A DNA stretch of 64,000 nucleotides from Streptomyces halstedii (GCA_000720535.1 JOAZ01000007.1:62001-126000), one strand, 5' to 3'; shown: positions 15,468 through 23,875, counted from the first letter of the stretch. Notes: generated from the letters alone by a model not told the origin. Made by a program: numbers and translations.

Positions 15468-16780
15468 AGGTGCCCACCACGTCCCATCCCCGCGTCGGCG
15501 TCCAGGGCCGGAGCGGACCGCCCCCCGCCGGGACCGCCCCAACCGCCCCGGCCGGCCGCGTCGATCCCGGACGCTGGCCCGACGTCGCCGGCCGGCCGCG
15601 CGCCTCCTGGGCCCGGACCGCCGTGGCCGAACGGCTCGTACGCCGTGCCCTGGCCGGGCTGCCGCTCCAGGCGCGGCTCGCCGGACGCGAGAGCGTCGGC
15701 CGGGGCGGACCCCTGATGGAGATCCACAGGCCGGACGCCTTCTTCCGCCGGATCGGCGCCGGCGGGCTGGTCGGTTTCGGGGAGTCGTACATGGCGGGCG
15801 AGTGGGACTCGCCGGACCTCGTCGGCGTCCTGACCGTCCTCGCCGGACAGGTGGCGGAGCTCGTCCCCGCGCCGCTGCAACGGCTGCGCCGCCTGTGGGC
15901 GCCCTCCAGGCCGCCGGCTCAGAGCAACACCCCCGAGGGGTCCCGCGCCAACATCCGCCACCACTACGACCTGTCCAACGACCTCTTCGCCCTCTTCCTC
16001 GACGAGACCCTCTCCTACTCCTCCGCCCTCTTCCGCGGCTTCCCCGCCGAGGCGGACCTGCTGCCCGCCGCCCAGCACCGCAAGATCGACCGGCTGCTGG
16101 ACCTGGCGGAGGTCGGCCCCGGCACCGAGCTGCTGGAGATCGGCACCGGATGGGGCGAACTCGCCGTCCGCGCGGCCGCCCGGGGCGCCCGCGTCACCAC
16201 CCTCACCCTCTCCCGGGAGCAGCGGGCACTGGCGCGGGAGAGGATCCGCGAGGCCGGCCACCAGGACCGGGTCGACGTCCGGCTCCTCGACTACCGGGAC
16301 GCCACCGGGCAGTACGACGCCGTCGTCAGCGTCGAGATGATCGAGGCGGTCGGCGAGGAGTTCTGGCCGGAGTACTTCCGGACCCTCCAGCGGTGCCTGG
16401 CCCCCGGAGGCCGGATCGCGCTCCAGGCCATCACCATGCCGGACGACCGGATGCGGGCCTCCCGGGGCACCTACACCTGGATCCACAAGTACATCTTCCC
16501 CGGCGGGACGCTGCCCTCCACCGAGGCGCTGGAGCGGGTCACCACCACCCACACCGGGCTGCGCACGCGCCGCCGCGACGGCTACGGCACGCACTACGCC
16601 GAGACCCTGCGGCTCTGGCGCGAGCGCTTCACCGAACGGACCGCGGAGGTGGACGCGCTCGGGTTCGACGCGACCTTCCGCCGCATGTGGACCTTCTACC
16701 TCGCCTATTCGGAGGCCGGTTTCCGGTCGGGCTACCTCGATGTCCAGCAGCTCCTTCTGACCCGTGAGGACGACGCGTGA
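15464..16780 (+). CDS. Cyclopropane-fatty-acyl-phospholipid synthase-like methyltransferase (UfaA1-like)
   Basis: 438-residue SAM-dependent enzyme expected to add a methylene or methyl group to unsaturated fatty acyl chains of phospholipids. An N-terminal substrate-binding region includes DAFFRRIGAGGLVGFGESYMAGEW (about 92-115), and HHYDLSNDLFALFLDE precedes the methyltransferase fold with the SAM site LLEIGTGWGELA (about 222-233). The catalytic region includes MIEAVGEEFWPEYF. The start is GTG 15464, overlapping the DUF1365 stop; the first 45 residues are Pro/Arg rich and not conserved in type, so a later start cannot be excluded. The corresponding mycobacterial gene near sigK is ufaA1. Confidence 0.9.
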   Translation: MKVPTTSHPRVGVQGRSGPPPAGTAPTAPAGRVDPGRWPDVAGRPRASWARTAVAERLVRRALAGLPLQARLAGRESVGRGGPLMEIHRPDAFFRRIGAGGLVGFGESYMAGEWDSPDLVGVLTVLAGQVAELVPAPLQRLRRLWAPSRPPAQSNTPEGSRANIRHHYDLSNDLFALFLDETLSYSSALFRGFPAEADLLPAAQHRKIDRLLDLAEVGPGTELLEIGTGWGELAVRAAARGARVTTLTLSREQRALARERIREAGHQDRVDVRLLDYRDATGQYDAVVSVEMIEAVGEEFWPEYFRTLQRCLAPGGRIALQAITMPDDRMRASRGTYTWIHKYIFPGGTLPSTEALERVTTTHTGLRTRRRDGYGTHYAETLRLWRERFTERTAEVDALGFDATFRRMWTFYLAYSEAGFRSGYLDVQQLLLTREDDA

Positions 16781-16829
16781 ACTCCTGTGCGGAGAAGGCC
16801 CGGACACCCGCCGGACGGGGGGACGCGCG

Positions 16830-17636
16830 GTGAGCGGCTTCGACTGGGGGGCGTTCGGGTGGAACCTGGCGGCCGGGGCGGGCGCCGCGACGGCCGTCAT
16901 GCTGGTGACGTTCCTGATCGCCCTGCGGAAGGGCGTGCACCGGATCGTGGACGTGGCGTGGGGCCTGGGCTTCGCGGCCGTCGCCCTCGTCTCGTACGCG
17001 CTCCCGTCCGGCGACGGCGACGGGACGCGCCGGGCGCTGGTGACCGTGCTGACGGTGGTCTGGGGGATCCGGCTGGCCGCGCACATCGGGCGCCGGGGGC
17101 GCGGTCACGGCGAGGACCCGCGCTACGCCGCGATGCTGGCCAAGGCGCCGGGTTCCCCCGTCCTGTACGCCCTGCGCAAGGTCTACCTGTTGCAGGGCGC
17201 GCTGGTCTGGCTGGTCTCGCTGCCCGTCCAGGCCGCCTACCACCTGACGGGCCCGCCGGACTGGTGGGCGTGGGCGGGCACCGGGCTGTGGGCCGTGGGG
17301 CTCGGCTTCGAGGCGGTCGGGGACGCGCAGCTCGCCCGGTTCAAGCGCGATCCGGCCCACCGGGGCCGGATCATGGACCGAGGGCTGTGGGCCTGGACCC
17401 GGCACCCGAACTACTTCGGTGACTTCTGCGTCTGGTGGGGGCTCTTCCTGATCGTCTGTCAGGAACCCGTGGTGGCGGCCGCGACCCTCGTGTCGCCCGT
17501 GGTGATGAGCCTGCTGCTGACCAGGGGGAGCGGGAAGGCGCTGCTGGAGCGGCACATGGAGGGGCGGCCCGGATTCGCCGAATACCGGGCCCGCACCAGC
17601 GGGTTCTTCCCGCTGCCGCCGGGCCGGCGGGGCTGA
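16830..17636 (+). CDS. DUF1295 membrane protein (steroid 5-alpha-reductase/isoprenylcysteine methyltransferase fold)
   Basis: 268-residue polytopic membrane protein of the DUF1295 family. Multiple hydrophobic spans cover residues 5-200, and the C-terminal signature RHPNYFGDFCVWWG (about 191-204) is typical of the fold, which binds NADPH or SAM in relatives. It is the fourth gene of the conserved lipid-related block (the mycobacterial counterpart lies directly next to sigK). The GTG at 16830, preceded by GGGGGGA, is favoured; a GTG at 16764 would overlap the preceding gene by 17 nt and add 22 Arg/Gly-rich residues. Substrate unknown, presumably a membrane lipid. Confidence 0.85.
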   Translation: MSGFDWGAFGWNLAAGAGAATAVMLVTFLIALRKGVHRIVDVAWGLGFAAVALVSYALPSGDGDGTRRALVTVLTVVWGIRLAAHIGRRGRGHGEDPRYAAMLAKAPGSPVLYALRKVYLLQGALVWLVSLPVQAAYHLTGPPDWWAWAGTGLWAVGLGFEAVGDAQLARFKRDPAHRGRIMDRGLWAWTRHPNYFGDFCVWWGLFLIVCQEPVVAAATLVSPVVMSLLLTRGSGKALLERHMEGRPGFAEYRARTSGFFPLPPGRRG

Positions 17637-17642
17637 CACCGG

Positions 17643-17689
17643 CGCCACGGGCGCTCCCGGACCGGAAAGACCGGGGCGCGCCCGTGGCG
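17643..17689. terminator. Terminator between convergent DUF1295 and rskA genes
   Basis: 12-bp stem CGCCACGGGCGC/GCGCCCGTGGCG with an inner CCGG/CCGG element, in the convergent gap; it can serve both strands. Confidence 0.8.
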
Positions 17690-17745
17690 TCACCGTCCGG
17701 TGCGCGTCACCGCCTCGGGGGGCGGCGCGACACCGGCGCGCTCGC

Positions 17746-18504
17746 TCAGGCGGCCGGGAAGCCCATCAGGCCCAGGGGAGGCGTGGTCGGCCGCGGGGAG
17801 CCGCCCGCCGGTTCGAGGGTGATGCCCATGCCGGAGGCGCGGTCCACGGGTCCGTCCATGAGCACCGTCCCGTCCGTGTCCGGGGTCTCGACCAGCCCCG
17901 CCGACCGCATGGTCCCGCCGTCGTCGAACCACAGCTGGTACACCTGGCCGCCGGACGGCCGCGGCAGGCCGGAGGCCGCGAACACCGCGCGGTTCACGCT
18001 CCGCGAGACCACCACGGTGCCCTGCGCGCCCCCTTCCAGAGCCGCCGTCGCGGTCCTGGCGTCGGGGGCGGCGAGCACCCGGGACACCTGCGCGTCGTGC
18101 CGCTGCGCCCGCTGTGCCTCCTGCCGGGCGTCCTGGACGGCCTGGTGCTGCCGCACGGCCACCCCGCCGAGGACCGCGGAGACGGCGAGACAGGCGGCGA
18201 GCGCGTACACCGGCCAGCGGCCGGCCCGCCTCCGGGGGGAGGCCGCGGCGGGGGTGCTCCGCCCGTGCGGCGGCGGCTCCTGCCGTACGGTCGTGATCTC
18301 CCGCAGCACCCGTTCGCGCAGCGCGGGCGGCGCGGTGGCGGACACGGCGAGGCCGAGCCGGGCGGCGGTGGCCGACAGCTCCCGTACCTCCTGGGCGCAC
18401 GCCTCGCAGGCGCCCAGATGCCGTTCGAACGCGAGCTGTTCGCCCTCCGGCAGCGCGTGCAGGGCGTAGGCCCCGGTCAGTGTGTGCAGTTCCGCGGTGC
18501 TCAC
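17746..18504 (-). CDS. rskA: Anti-sigma-K factor RskA
   Basis: 252-residue single-span anti-sigma factor that should hold SigK at the membrane until regulated proteolysis. The N-terminal cytoplasmic anti-sigma domain carries an HxxxCxxC zinc motif (His29, Cys33, Cys36 in ERHLGACEACAQE), there is a transmembrane helix at about 96-118 (VYALAACLAVSAVLGG), and the C-terminal extracytoplasmic RskA domain has GQVYQLWF. The GTG start overlaps the sigK stop by 4 nt, so the pair is translationally coupled. In mycobacteria RskA is cleaved by Rip1 to release SigK; that is inferred here. Confidence 0.92.
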   Translation of the reverse strand: MSTAELHTLTGAYALHALPEGEQLAFERHLGACEACAQEVRELSATAARLGLAVSATAPPALRERVLREITTVRQEPPPHGRSTPAAASPRRRAGRWPVYALAACLAVSAVLGGVAVRQHQAVQDARQEAQRAQRHDAQVSRVLAAPDARTATAALEGGAQGTVVVSRSVNRAVFAASGLPRPSGGQVYQLWFDDGGTMRSAGLVETPDTDGTVLMDGPVDRASGMGITLEPAGGSPRPTTPPLGLMGFPAA

Positions 18505-19085
18505 GCGTTCACCCCCAGGCAGTCGCGCAGCCGGATGAGTCCGTCGCGCAGGCGGGTCTTGATGGTTCCCAGCGGTACGGACAGCAGTTCGCCGACCTCC
18601 CGGTAGGTCAGTCCGCGGTAGTAGGCCAACGTCACCGATTCCCGCTGGAGTTCGGAGAGCGTTCGCAGGCAGCGCCGGACCTGTTCGCGTTCGAGCCGGG
18701 CCTCGACCTGCTCGGAGACCTGGTCGAAGTCCGGGGTGCGGTCGAGCAGCGCGGCCTTGTGCTCCCGCAGGGCCGCCGCCTGGGCCGAGCGGACCCGGTC
18801 CACGGCGCGGTGGTGGGCCAGGGTGAGCACCCAGTTCATGGCGCTGCCCCGGGACGGCTGGAAGCGCGGCGCCGTGCGCCAGACCTCCACCAGCACCTCC
18901 TGGGCGACCTCCTCGGACTGGGCCGGGTCGCGGAGCACGCTGCGGACCAGGCCGAGTACGGGGCCGCTGACCTGGTCGTACACCTGCCTGAAGGCGTCCT
19001 GGTCGCCGCGGGCGACCAGGACGAGCAACTCCCGCAGGTCAGGCCCCGCCGAACGGACCCCACTGATGTGTACGGCTTCTCTCAC
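18501..19085 (-). CDS. sigK: ECF RNA polymerase sigma factor SigK
   Basis: 194-residue group 4 sigma factor. Region 2 (about 25-95) includes DPAQSEEVAQEVLVEVWR and the -10-recognition stretch MNWVLTLAHHRAVDRVR; region 4 (about 135-190) includes LSELQRESVTLAYYRGLTYREVG and the helix-turn-helix LGTIKTRLRDGLIRLR. It is followed by rskA with a 4-nt overlap. The gene is preceded by a copy of the promoter element also found before two other genes of the cassette, suggesting autoregulation. The cassette content matches the mycobacterial sigK locus. The signal sensed is unknown; redox control via the RskA zinc site is possible. Confidence 0.92.
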   Translation of the reverse strand: MREAVHISGVRSAGPDLRELLVLVARGDQDAFRQVYDQVSGPVLGLVRSVLRDPAQSEEVAQEVLVEVWRTAPRFQPSRGSAMNWVLTLAHHRAVDRVRSAQAAALREHKAALLDRTPDFDQVSEQVEARLEREQVRRCLRTLSELQRESVTLAYYRGLTYREVGELLSVPLGTIKTRLRDGLIRLRDCLGVNA

Positions 19086-19123
19086 GCGGACGTTCCTCCC
19101 GGGCGCGACGGTTTCCAGCGGTG

Positions 19124-19151
19124 ATTCGGAGCCGGCCGCCCGTCGGATTGG
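19124..19151 (-). promoter_or_regulatory. SigK-like promoter of sigK
   Basis: On the minus strand CCAATCC (19151-19145), 15 nt, then CCGAAT (19129-19124), 38 nt before the sigK start codon. The -10 is an exact match to the mycobacterial SigK -10 as I recall it; indicates autoregulation. Confidence 0.65.
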
Positions 19152-19220
19152 ACGTGGCCCGAAATACTCGCACGCCCTTGCGGAACGGCCCCCGCCCTAC
19201 CCGAAGCGGCGCCGCGTGGG

Positions 19221-19239
19221 TTAGGTTAGGCATACCTAA
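19221..19239 (+). promoter_or_regulatory. Iron box (DmdR1/IdeR-type) before the DUF2470 gene
   Basis: TTAGGTTAGGCATACCTAA matches the Streptomyces/mycobacterial iron-box consensus TTAGGTTAGGCTAACCTAA at 17 of 19 positions, 46 nt before the start codon. Iron-loaded DmdR1 is expected to repress here. Confidence 0.88.
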
Positions 19240-19285
19240 GTGACCGGTGTGTGGTCACGCTCGGCCCGCCCATTGGAGAACCCGG

Positions 19286-19990
19286 ATGCGCCCCTTCAGC
19301 AGCCGTGCCGCACAGCCGACCCCCGCCGAGCGCGTGCGGTCGATCCTGGCCGCCGCCCGCTCGATGACCGTGCTGAGCGACGGGGTGTCCACCGAGGTGC
19401 ACCACCTCGACGGCACCGGAGTGATGGGCCACATCCACCTGCACGAGCCGTCCGACACCCCTCCGGCCCCGTCCGCCGTGCGCATCCCGATCAGACTGGA
19501 ACTCACCGACATCGCGCCGACGCCCGTCCGCGACCGGCTGCGCGCCCGCGTCACCCTGACGGGACTGCTGGCCGCCCCCTACGACGCGCGGTCCACCGAG
19601 AGCACCTGCGTCGAGTTCGGGCAGGCGGTCCTGGAGGACGCCACGGGCCGCACGTTCGTCTCCCTCGACGCGTTGCAGGAGACCACCCTCGACCCCCTGG
19701 CCACCTGCGAGAGCGGCATGCTGACCCACCTCCTCGACGGCCACGGCGAACTCGTCCCGCTGCTGCTGCGCCTGGTGCGGCCCCAGCCGCGCCGGGGCCT
19801 GCTGCGGGCCGTCCCGGTGGCACTGGACCGCTACGGCGTGACGCTGCGCCTGGAGTACCCCGACGGGTACGAGGACGTACGGCTGCCCTTCGCCACACCG
19901 GTCACCGACATCGACCAGGCGGGCCCCCGGATCCACGCCCTGCTCACCGCGGCGCGCCGCGCCTCCCACCCGAACCACCTGCCGGCCTGA
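19286..19990 (+). CDS. DUF2470 domain-containing protein, iron regulated
   Basis: 234-residue cytoplasmic protein with a DUF2470 domain, the domain also found at the C-terminus of heme-utilisation and pyridoxamine-oxidase-like proteins. It begins with PTPAERVRSILAAARSMTVLSDG; the C-terminal domain (about 150-225) includes HGELVPLLLRLVRPQPRRG and RYGVTLRLEYPDGYEDVRLPF. Pyridoxamine-oxidase-like split-barrel features are likely in the N-terminal half. The ATG at 19286 is preceded by TTGGAGAA. An iron box in its promoter and convergent siderophore genes point to a role in iron or heme handling; no catalytic function can be assigned. Confidence 0.82.
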   Translation: MRPFSSRAAQPTPAERVRSILAAARSMTVLSDGVSTEVHHLDGTGVMGHIHLHEPSDTPPAPSAVRIPIRLELTDIAPTPVRDRLRARVTLTGLLAAPYDARSTESTCVEFGQAVLEDATGRTFVSLDALQETTLDPLATCESGMLTHLLDGHGELVPLLLRLVRPQPRRGLLRAVPVALDRYGVTLRLEYPDGYEDVRLPFATPVTDIDQAGPRIHALLTAARRASHPNHLPA

Positions 19991-19997
19991 GACCGGC

Positions 19998-20018
19998 CCG
20001 CCGCGCGAGGCGCGGCGG
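19998..20018. terminator. Terminator between convergent DUF2470 and FecCD genes
   Basis: 9-bp stem CCGCCGCGC/GCGCGGCGG with loop GAG in a 34-nt convergent gap. Confidence 0.7.
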
Positions 20019-20024
20019 ACCGCC

Positions 20025-21113
20025 TCACACCACCGGGCGGCGCCACTCCCGTACCAGCAGATACCCGAGGTAGACGCCTCCGACGGCCATCGTGTAAAGG
20101 CCGACCGGCAGGTTGTCGAAGAGCGGCAACTGCTGCGCGGCGAGGTCGGCGACGACCAGCAGGAGCGCGCCCAGCAGCGTGGACATCATCAGCTGCGGTC
20201 CGCCGCCGCGAGTGACCCGCTTGGCGATCTGGGGCGCGGTCAGCGAGACGAACGCGATGGGACCGGCGACGCTCACCGCACCGGCCGACAGCACGATCGA
20301 CAGCAGGACCGCGCCCGTCGTGATCCGCGCCGGCCGCGAACCCAGCCCGGTGGAGAGGTCGTCCCCCATCTCCCGGATGCCCAGCGGCCGCGCGAGCAGG
20401 GCGGCGAGCGGCACGCACAGGAGCAGGACGGTCCAGATGGTGGCCGCGTCGTCCCAGGAACGGGCGGCGAGGCTGCCGTTGATGTACGCGGTCAGCGCGC
20501 TCGCCTTGTCCCGCTCGACGGCGTAGACCACGTACTGGGTCAGGGCCGTCGCCATCGCCGACACGCCGATGCCCGCGACGACGAGCCGTCCGGGACTGCG
20601 GAACCCGGTGCCGGTGGAGACGTAGACGACGCCCATGGCGGTCACCGCGCCGAGCAGCGCCCCCACGGAGACCGGAAGCGTGCCGGGCAGGAACAGGGCC
20701 ACGGCCGCCGCCCCCGCGCCCGCCCCCGCGCTGAGCCCGATCACGTCCGGGCTGCCCAGCGGGTTGCGCGTCACGGACTGGAACAGCGCCCCGGACAGCC
20801 CGAAGGCCGCGCCCGTCGCGATCGCCACCACGAGGCGGGGCCCGCGCAGCCGGTTCAGCACGAAGGCGTTCTTGCCCGTCGCCTCGCCCATCAGGGCGGA
20901 GGGCAGATCGCCGAGGCCGATACCGAGCCGGCCCAGCGTCAGCGTCGCCACGGCCGCGCAGCCGAGGAGCACCAGCACCACGGCGGCGGCGAACAGCGAG
21001 GACCGGCGCACGGGGACCGCCACCCACCGCCCGATCCGCACCATGCTCCGGCGCGGCACGGGAGGCCGGGACCGCGCCATCTCGGCGGGCCCGGCCGGCG
21101 GGGCCGTGTTCAT
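20025..21113 (-). CDS. FecCD-family iron-siderophore ABC permease (second)
   Basis: 362-residue permease with about nine or ten membrane helices, one half of the membrane channel of a siderophore importer. Family signatures are TRNPLGSPDVIGLSAGAG (about 131-148) and the conserved coupling region SVAGPIAFVSLTAPQIAKR. The N-terminal 35 residues are a cytoplasmic Pro/Arg-rich tail. Its start overlaps the stop of the first permease gene by 4 nt. No ATPase gene is in this operon, so the transporter must borrow an ATPase encoded elsewhere, as Streptomyces siderophore systems often do. Regulated through the iron box before the binding-protein gene. Confidence 0.92.
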   Translation of the reverse strand: MNTAPPAGPAEMARSRPPVPRRSMVRIGRWVAVPVRRSSLFAAAVVLVLLGCAAVATLTLGRLGIGLGDLPSALMGEATGKNAFVLNRLRGPRLVVAIATGAAFGLSGALFQSVTRNPLGSPDVIGLSAGAGAGAAAVALFLPGTLPVSVGALLGAVTAMGVVYVSTGTGFRSPGRLVVAGIGVSAMATALTQYVVYAVERDKASALTAYINGSLAARSWDDAATIWTVLLLCVPLAALLARPLGIREMGDDLSTGLGSRPARITTGAVLLSIVLSAGAVSVAGPIAFVSLTAPQIAKRVTRGGGPQLMMSTLLGALLLVVADLAAQQLPLFDNLPVGLYTMAVGGVYLGYLLVREWRRPVV

Positions 21114-22144
21114 GCTGCTCCCCTCATACGGCGGACGGCGAGGAGCAGGGCGGGCGCTCCGACGAAGGCGGTGACGACGCCGACCATGAGTTCCTCGGGC
21201 CGCAGCAGGACCCGTCCCACGACGTCGGCGAAGAGCAGGAGGGAGGGTCCGACCAGGACGGAGAAGACGATCTGGAGCCGGAAGTCGGCGCCCACCAGGG
21301 TCCGCACCAGGTGCGGAACGGCCAGTCCGACGAAGGCGATCGGCCCCACCGCGGCGGTGGCCGCCGCGCTGAGCAGGGTCGCGGCCAGCAGACCCGCCCC
21401 CTTGATCCGGAGGGGGCTGACGCCCAGTGAGGCGGCCTTGTCGTCGCCCATCGCCAGGGCGTTGAGGCCCGGCGCCAGCACCAGCGCCAGCAGGAGACCG
21501 ACGACGGCGAACGGCAGCACCGACCAGACGGCGTCGAACCCGCGTCCGCCCAGCGCCCCCACCACCCAGTACCGGTAGGTGTCGAAGACCCGGGGACGGG
21601 AGAGGGCCACCGCCTGGATGAACGCGGCGAGCACCGCCGAGAGCACGGCACCGGCCAGGACCAGCCGGACCGGGCTGCTACCGCCGCCCGCCGTGCCGAT
21701 CGCGTACACCGCCACCCCCGCGACCAGCGCCCCCGCCAGCGCCCACCACACGGTGTCCCGCTGCCCGGAGACGCCGAGGAAGGCCGTGGCGGCGACGACA
21801 CTCGCCGACGCACCCGCGTTGATGCCCAGGATGCCGGGTTCGGCCAGCGGATTGCGGGTGACGCCCTGCATGAGCGTGCCCGCGACCGCGAGGCAGACCC
21901 CCGTGAGCACACCGAGGACCGTCCGGGGGTAGCGGCTCTCGACGACCGTACGGAGATAGGCGTCGCCGCCCCCGGTGATCACCCGCCAGATGTCGGCCGC
22001 CGGTGTCTGCTTGCTGCCGGACATCACGCTGGCGAACAGCGCCAGGGCCAGCAGCGCCAGACACACCAGGACGGCGAGGGAGAGCCCGGCCGGGCCCCGC
22101 CGCACGGCGGGACCCGGCCGGGCCGGAGCGGTGGGAGCGGTCAC
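21110..22144 (-). CDS. FecCD-family iron-siderophore ABC permease (first)
   Basis: 344-residue polytopic permease of the BtuCD/FecCD type. It contains VAGTLMQGVTRNPLAEPGILGINAGA (about 88-113), the classic G-x-N-P-L-A signature, and AAVGPIAFVGLAVPHLVR (about 266-283) for contact with the ATPase. It begins 12 nt after the binding-protein gene and overlaps the next permease by 4 nt, so the three form one operon. Substrate specificity among siderophores is not visible. Confidence 0.92.
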   Translation of the reverse strand: MTAPTAPARPGPAVRRGPAGLSLAVLVCLALLALALFASVMSGSKQTPAADIWRVITGGGDAYLRTVVESRYPRTVLGVLTGVCLAVAGTLMQGVTRNPLAEPGILGINAGASASVVAATAFLGVSGQRDTVWWALAGALVAGVAVYAIGTAGGGSSPVRLVLAGAVLSAVLAAFIQAVALSRPRVFDTYRYWVVGALGGRGFDAVWSVLPFAVVGLLLALVLAPGLNALAMGDDKAASLGVSPLRIKGAGLLAATLLSAAATAAVGPIAFVGLAVPHLVRTLVGADFRLQIVFSVLVGPSLLLFADVVGRVLLRPEELMVGVVTAFVGAPALLLAVRRMRGAA

Positions 22145-22156
22145 GGGATCCCGTGA

Positions 22157-23209
22157 CTACTTTCCGGCCTGGGCGACGGCCTTGTCGATCATCGGCAGGT
22201 AGCGCTCGATGCTGTACGGCACGGTCAGCGGGTTGATCATCGACGAGGCGGTGACGAACGGCTGGTCGGCGCTGTAGACCAGGGCGCCCTTCTTGACCGC
22301 GGGGATGGCCGCGTACAGCGGCTGGGCCTCGATCTCCCCGCGGGTCTTCTCGTCGCTGTAGAAGGTGAACACGACATCGCTGTCCGACAGCTTGTTGGCG
22401 TTCTCCAGGCCGATCAGGGCGGAGTCGGTGCCCTCGGTCTCCTTGAAGGTGTCCACGACCGGGTCGACCTTCAGGCCGAGCTTGCTCAGCACCTCCACAC
22501 GCTGCTCCTCGGGCTTGAACACACCGAGGGAGCCGGGGCCGGAGGTGTAGATGTACGAGAACGTCACGTTCGTGTAGTCGGGGCGGGTCGCCGCGGCGTC
22601 CGAGAGCTGCTTGTCGATCTTCGACGTCAGCTCCTTCGCCTTGTCCGGCTGACCCAGCGCCTGGGCGACGATCTCGATCTGCTGGTCCCAGTTGGTGCTC
22701 CACGCCTTGTCGGGGTAGGCGACGGTCGGCGCGATGTCCTTGAGGATGTCGTACTGCTTCTGCGTGATGCCCGACCAGGGGGCGAGGATGACGTCGGGCT
22801 CCAGCTCGGTGATGGCCTCGATGTCGAGCTCCTCACCGCCGTCGAACTGCTCGGGCAGCGTGCCGCCGGACTTGGTCACGGCGTCGTGGATCCACGGCAG
22901 GTAGCCGGTTTTGTCGCTGCCCCAGGCGTAACTCTCGATGCCCACCGGGACGTTGCCCAGCGCGATGGCGGTCTCCGCCGAACCCTGGCCCAGGGTGACG
23001 ACGCGCTTCGGCGCCTTCTCGATCACGGCGTCACCGAGCGCGCTCTTGATCGTGACGGGGAACGCCCCGGCCTCGGCCTTCGCCCCGGTGTCCGCCGCGT
23101 CGTCCTTCGTGTCGTCCGCACCGCAGCCGCCCACCAGCAGACCGAGCGAGACGGCGGCCGCGCCCGCGGCGAGAACGCGGCGGCGCAGGGGGGTGAACAC
23201 AGAGGGCAT
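22157..23209 (-). CDS. Iron-siderophore ABC transporter substrate-binding lipoprotein
   Basis: 350-residue lipoprotein that captures ferric siderophores at the cell surface. The signal peptide (MPSVFTPLRRRVLAAGAAAV) ends in lipobox LLVGGC (Cys29). The mature part has the two-lobed periplasmic-binding fold with a long linker helix: PKRVVTLGQGSAETAIALG at the first lobe, and DVILAPWSGITQKQYDIL and the C-terminal YSIERYLPMIDKAVAQ in later parts. It is the first gene of the operon with two FecCD permeases. An iron box lies about 97 nt upstream. Closest in type to binding proteins for hydroxamate or citrate siderophores, but not resolved. Confidence 0.92.
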   Translation of the reverse strand: MPSVFTPLRRRVLAAGAAAVSLGLLVGGCGADDTKDDAADTGAKAEAGAFPVTIKSALGDAVIEKAPKRVVTLGQGSAETAIALGNVPVGIESYAWGSDKTGYLPWIHDAVTKSGGTLPEQFDGGEELDIEAITELEPDVILAPWSGITQKQYDILKDIAPTVAYPDKAWSTNWDQQIEIVAQALGQPDKAKELTSKIDKQLSDAAATRPDYTNVTFSYIYTSGPGSLGVFKPEEQRVEVLSKLGLKVDPVVDTFKETEGTDSALIGLENANKLSDSDVVFTFYSDEKTRGEIEAQPLYAAIPAVKKGALVYSADQPFVTASSMINPLTVPYSIERYLPMIDKAVAQAGK

Positions 23210-23305
23210 GGCGGTTCCTTGTCTCCGAGCAGGGGGGAAGCGTCCGTCCGCACGCCCCCGCGGGACACGGAAATCCCCTGGTGGACGCCTGTACCGAGAC
23301 GCTTG

Positions 23306-23319
23306 TTAGGTAACCCTAA
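23306..23319 (-). promoter_or_regulatory. Iron box before the siderophore-binding protein operon
   Basis: TTAGGTAACCCTAA, a two-half-site version of the iron box (halves TTAGG and CCTAA), 97 nt upstream of the start at 23209. Confidence 0.8.
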
Positions 23320-23329
23320 TTCATGAGAA

Positions 23330-23756
23330 GCGGGGTGCTCGCGGAGGGGGCGGGCGGCCGCTCGGGCGGTGCGGACCGTCCTCCGGCAGCGGTGGTGGCC
23401 AGGGCTTCGGCTGTCCGGGGGGCCCGCCTGCCGCGACGGAGCGCGTCCGGTGCGGCCCGGCGGCCGAAGGCGCCGTGTTCATCGGGGAGTTGGGCTGGGG
23501 AGCCGGAGCGCCGGGGGCGAGGGGTCCCGTACCGCGCGGGCGCGGGCCGCTCGTGGCGGGCCGCCCGCGGGCTTCGGCCGGGCCGGTGGGGACGGCGGCC
23601 GGGCGCGCGGATCGAGACTGATCCGTGCCCTTGGGGGGTGCCCTTCAGGCGGTTCGGTGCCCTCCGCGTCAGCCCCGGTGCCTGCCGGCCGGGTGCGGGG
23701 CCGGCGGAACCGGCGCCGTATGCGCGGAGCCCGGCCGGCGCCCCCGGCGGGGACGG
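23330..23756. other. Non-coding GC-rich stretch
   Basis: Between the divergent-facing iron promoter and the end of the siderophore-interacting protein gene there is about 430 bp in which I see no credible gene. Open frames here are Arg/Gly/Pro-rich by-products of the base composition and lack ribosome sites or recognisable domains. There are several GC-rich short inverted repeats but no clear function. Confidence 0.5.
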
Positions 23757-23818
23757 CGGCCGGGCTCCACGTCCGGCTCACGGGGTGCGGCCGGGCTCCA
23801 GGTCCGGCTCACGGGGCG
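23757..23818. repeat. 31-bp tandem duplication
   Basis: Two adjacent 31-bp copies starting CGGCCGGGCTCCA (23757-23787 and 23788-23818), differing at two positions (CACGTCC/CAGGTCC and the penultimate base). Lies 58 nt downstream of the siderophore-interacting protein gene (minus strand). Confidence 0.85.
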
Positions 23819-23875
23819 GTGGCCCCGGACGGTGTCACGCGACCCAGGGGGCGACGGCCGTGTCCAGCAGGCTTC

